Source: Hydrogenothermaceae bacterium (lineage in GTDB: Bacteria; Aquificota; Aquificia; Aquificales; Hydrogenothermaceae). Taken from it: a DNA stretch of 14,397 bases. Location: positions 1-14,397 of the forward strand of contig WFXI01000287.1 of the NCBI GenBank assembly GCA_015490675.1, in the 5' to 3' direction. Within the stretch, counting starts at the first letter, position 1; every line of letters begins with the position of its first letter. This document shows positions 14,057-14,397 of the stretch, piece by piece. The notes under the pieces are model-generated. The model was not told the DNA's origin. It searched no databases and saw only the letters and a program-made list of their open reading frames with translations. The position numbers were made by a program, and so were the translations under genes.

Positions 14057-14397
14057 AGGATAGGTTTAAAACCTTTTTTCTCATAAAATTTAATTGCTTC
14101 TTTATTTTTTTCCCCTACCCAGAGCCTTGCAATATTTAGCCCTTTTTCTTCTATATGTTTAGATGCTAAATCTAAAAGCAAACTACCAATACCTTTTCCC
14201 CAATACTTTTTTCTTATAGCTAGTTCGTGTATTTCACCAACATTTTTCTTATCAAACTTATCAATCCAGTTTGTATCTACAACTAAAAAAGCTATTGGGT
14301 AATCATTATCATAAACTACTTTAAAAAGACTTGAATGCTTCTTTAGCCATTTAATATATTTTTTTGCATCTTTTTCTGTAGGTTCTCCATACTCAGG
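14017..14397 (-). CDS. GNAT family N-acetyltransferase, 3' part only
   Basis: The leftward reading frame ending in TAA at 14019-14017 gives at least 126 residues and continues past the right edge, so the N-terminus is missing. The acetyl-CoA-binding motif A is clear: GEIHELAIRKKYWGKGIGSLLLDLASKHIEEKG, with the R-K-x-x-x-G-K-G-I-G pattern. The closing motif B strand-helix is ARLWVGEKNKEAIKFYEKKGFKP. These proteins transfer acetyl groups to amines, amino acids, antibiotics or protein N-termini; the acceptor is unknown. The last 40 bases overlap the end of the M20 gene on the other strand, and the last four residues before the stop are EKKL. Confidence 0.85.
   Translation of the reverse strand, partial: PEYGEPTEKDAKKYIKWLKKHSSLFKVVYDNDYPIAFLVVDTNWIDKFDKKNVGEIHELAIRKKYWGKGIGSLLLDLASKHIEEKGLNIARLWVGEKNKEAIKFYEKKGFKPILQGWGWIRMEKKL
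14062..14079 (+). terminator. Weak terminator-like hairpin after the M20 gene
   Basis: AGGT (14062-14065) can pair with ACCT (14071-14074) across a 5-base loop, and the 3' arm runs straight into six T residues. The position, 5 bases after the stop codon of the five-gene operon, suits an intrinsic terminator. The stem is very short for a thermophile and the site lies within the coding sequence of the opposite-strand acetyltransferase. Confidence 0.25.

Noticed and set aside
1..14397. CRISPR arrays, insertion sequences, tRNA/rRNA genes, prophage or island boundaries
   Set aside because: No regularly spaced repeats, no transposase-like protein, no tRNA-like cloverleaf and no shift in base composition were seen by eye in any part of the window.

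Overview
The window is about 14.4 kb of very AT-rich (roughly 30% GC), gene-dense bacterial DNA. Composition and codon use look uniform throughout. The gene set (HslU, GalU, PurC, PyrG, ProC, RsmA), the many lysine/isoleucine/glutamate-rich proteins, UUG starts with strong Shine-Dalgarno sequences and very tight gene packing suggest a thermophilic, chemolithotroph-type bacterium. My best guess is an Aquificota member of the Hydrogenothermaceae (Sulfurihydrogenibium-like). That placement is an inference from overall protein character, not a database result. I see no rRNA, tRNA, CRISPR array, insertion sequence or prophage gene, and no non-coding stretch over 100 bases.

Layout. (1) Positions 1-2520 are a leftward operon: a membrane-anchored TPR-like protein, purC, galU and the 5' part of rsmA (ksgA). 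Most junctions overlap. (2) From a shared divergent promoter region (2521-2608) a rightward operon runs pyrG, hslU, a stand-alone Lrp/AsnC-type RAM domain and an ArnT-like membrane glycosyltransferase. A weak hairpin at 7266-7289 separates it from the convergent block. (3) Positions 7280-8894 are a leftward pair: a CgeB-like GT-B glycosyltransferase and a DUF302 protein, overlapping and probably translationally coupled. (4) From a second short divergent region (8895-8954) a rightward operon of five overlapping genes encodes an RCK (TrkA-N/TrkA-C) protein with two USP-like domains, a CPA2-type cation/proton antiporter, a DEDDh exonuclease, proC and an M20 metallopeptidase. (5) A leftward GNAT acetyltransferase, cut by the right edge, overlaps the M20 gene tail to tail.

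How the genes may work together. Most are housekeeping: nucleotide synthesis (PurC, PyrG), nucleotide-sugar supply (GalU), rRNA methylation (RsmA), protein quality control (HslU), proline synthesis (ProC) and DNA or RNA trimming (exonuclease). The more unusual part is the RCK/USP plus antiporter pair. It looks like a cation-efflux system whose nucleotide-sensing subunit is a separate protein carrying extra USP-like domains, co-transcribed with the last enzyme of proline synthesis. A role in ionic or osmotic balance is plausible but inferred. The two glycosyltransferases and GalU suggest surface or flagellar sugar modification, again by family resemblance only. I found no clear evidence of an entirely new system. 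The RCK/USP-antiporter pair, the GT/DUF302 pair and the RAM domain next to hslU are the best leads.
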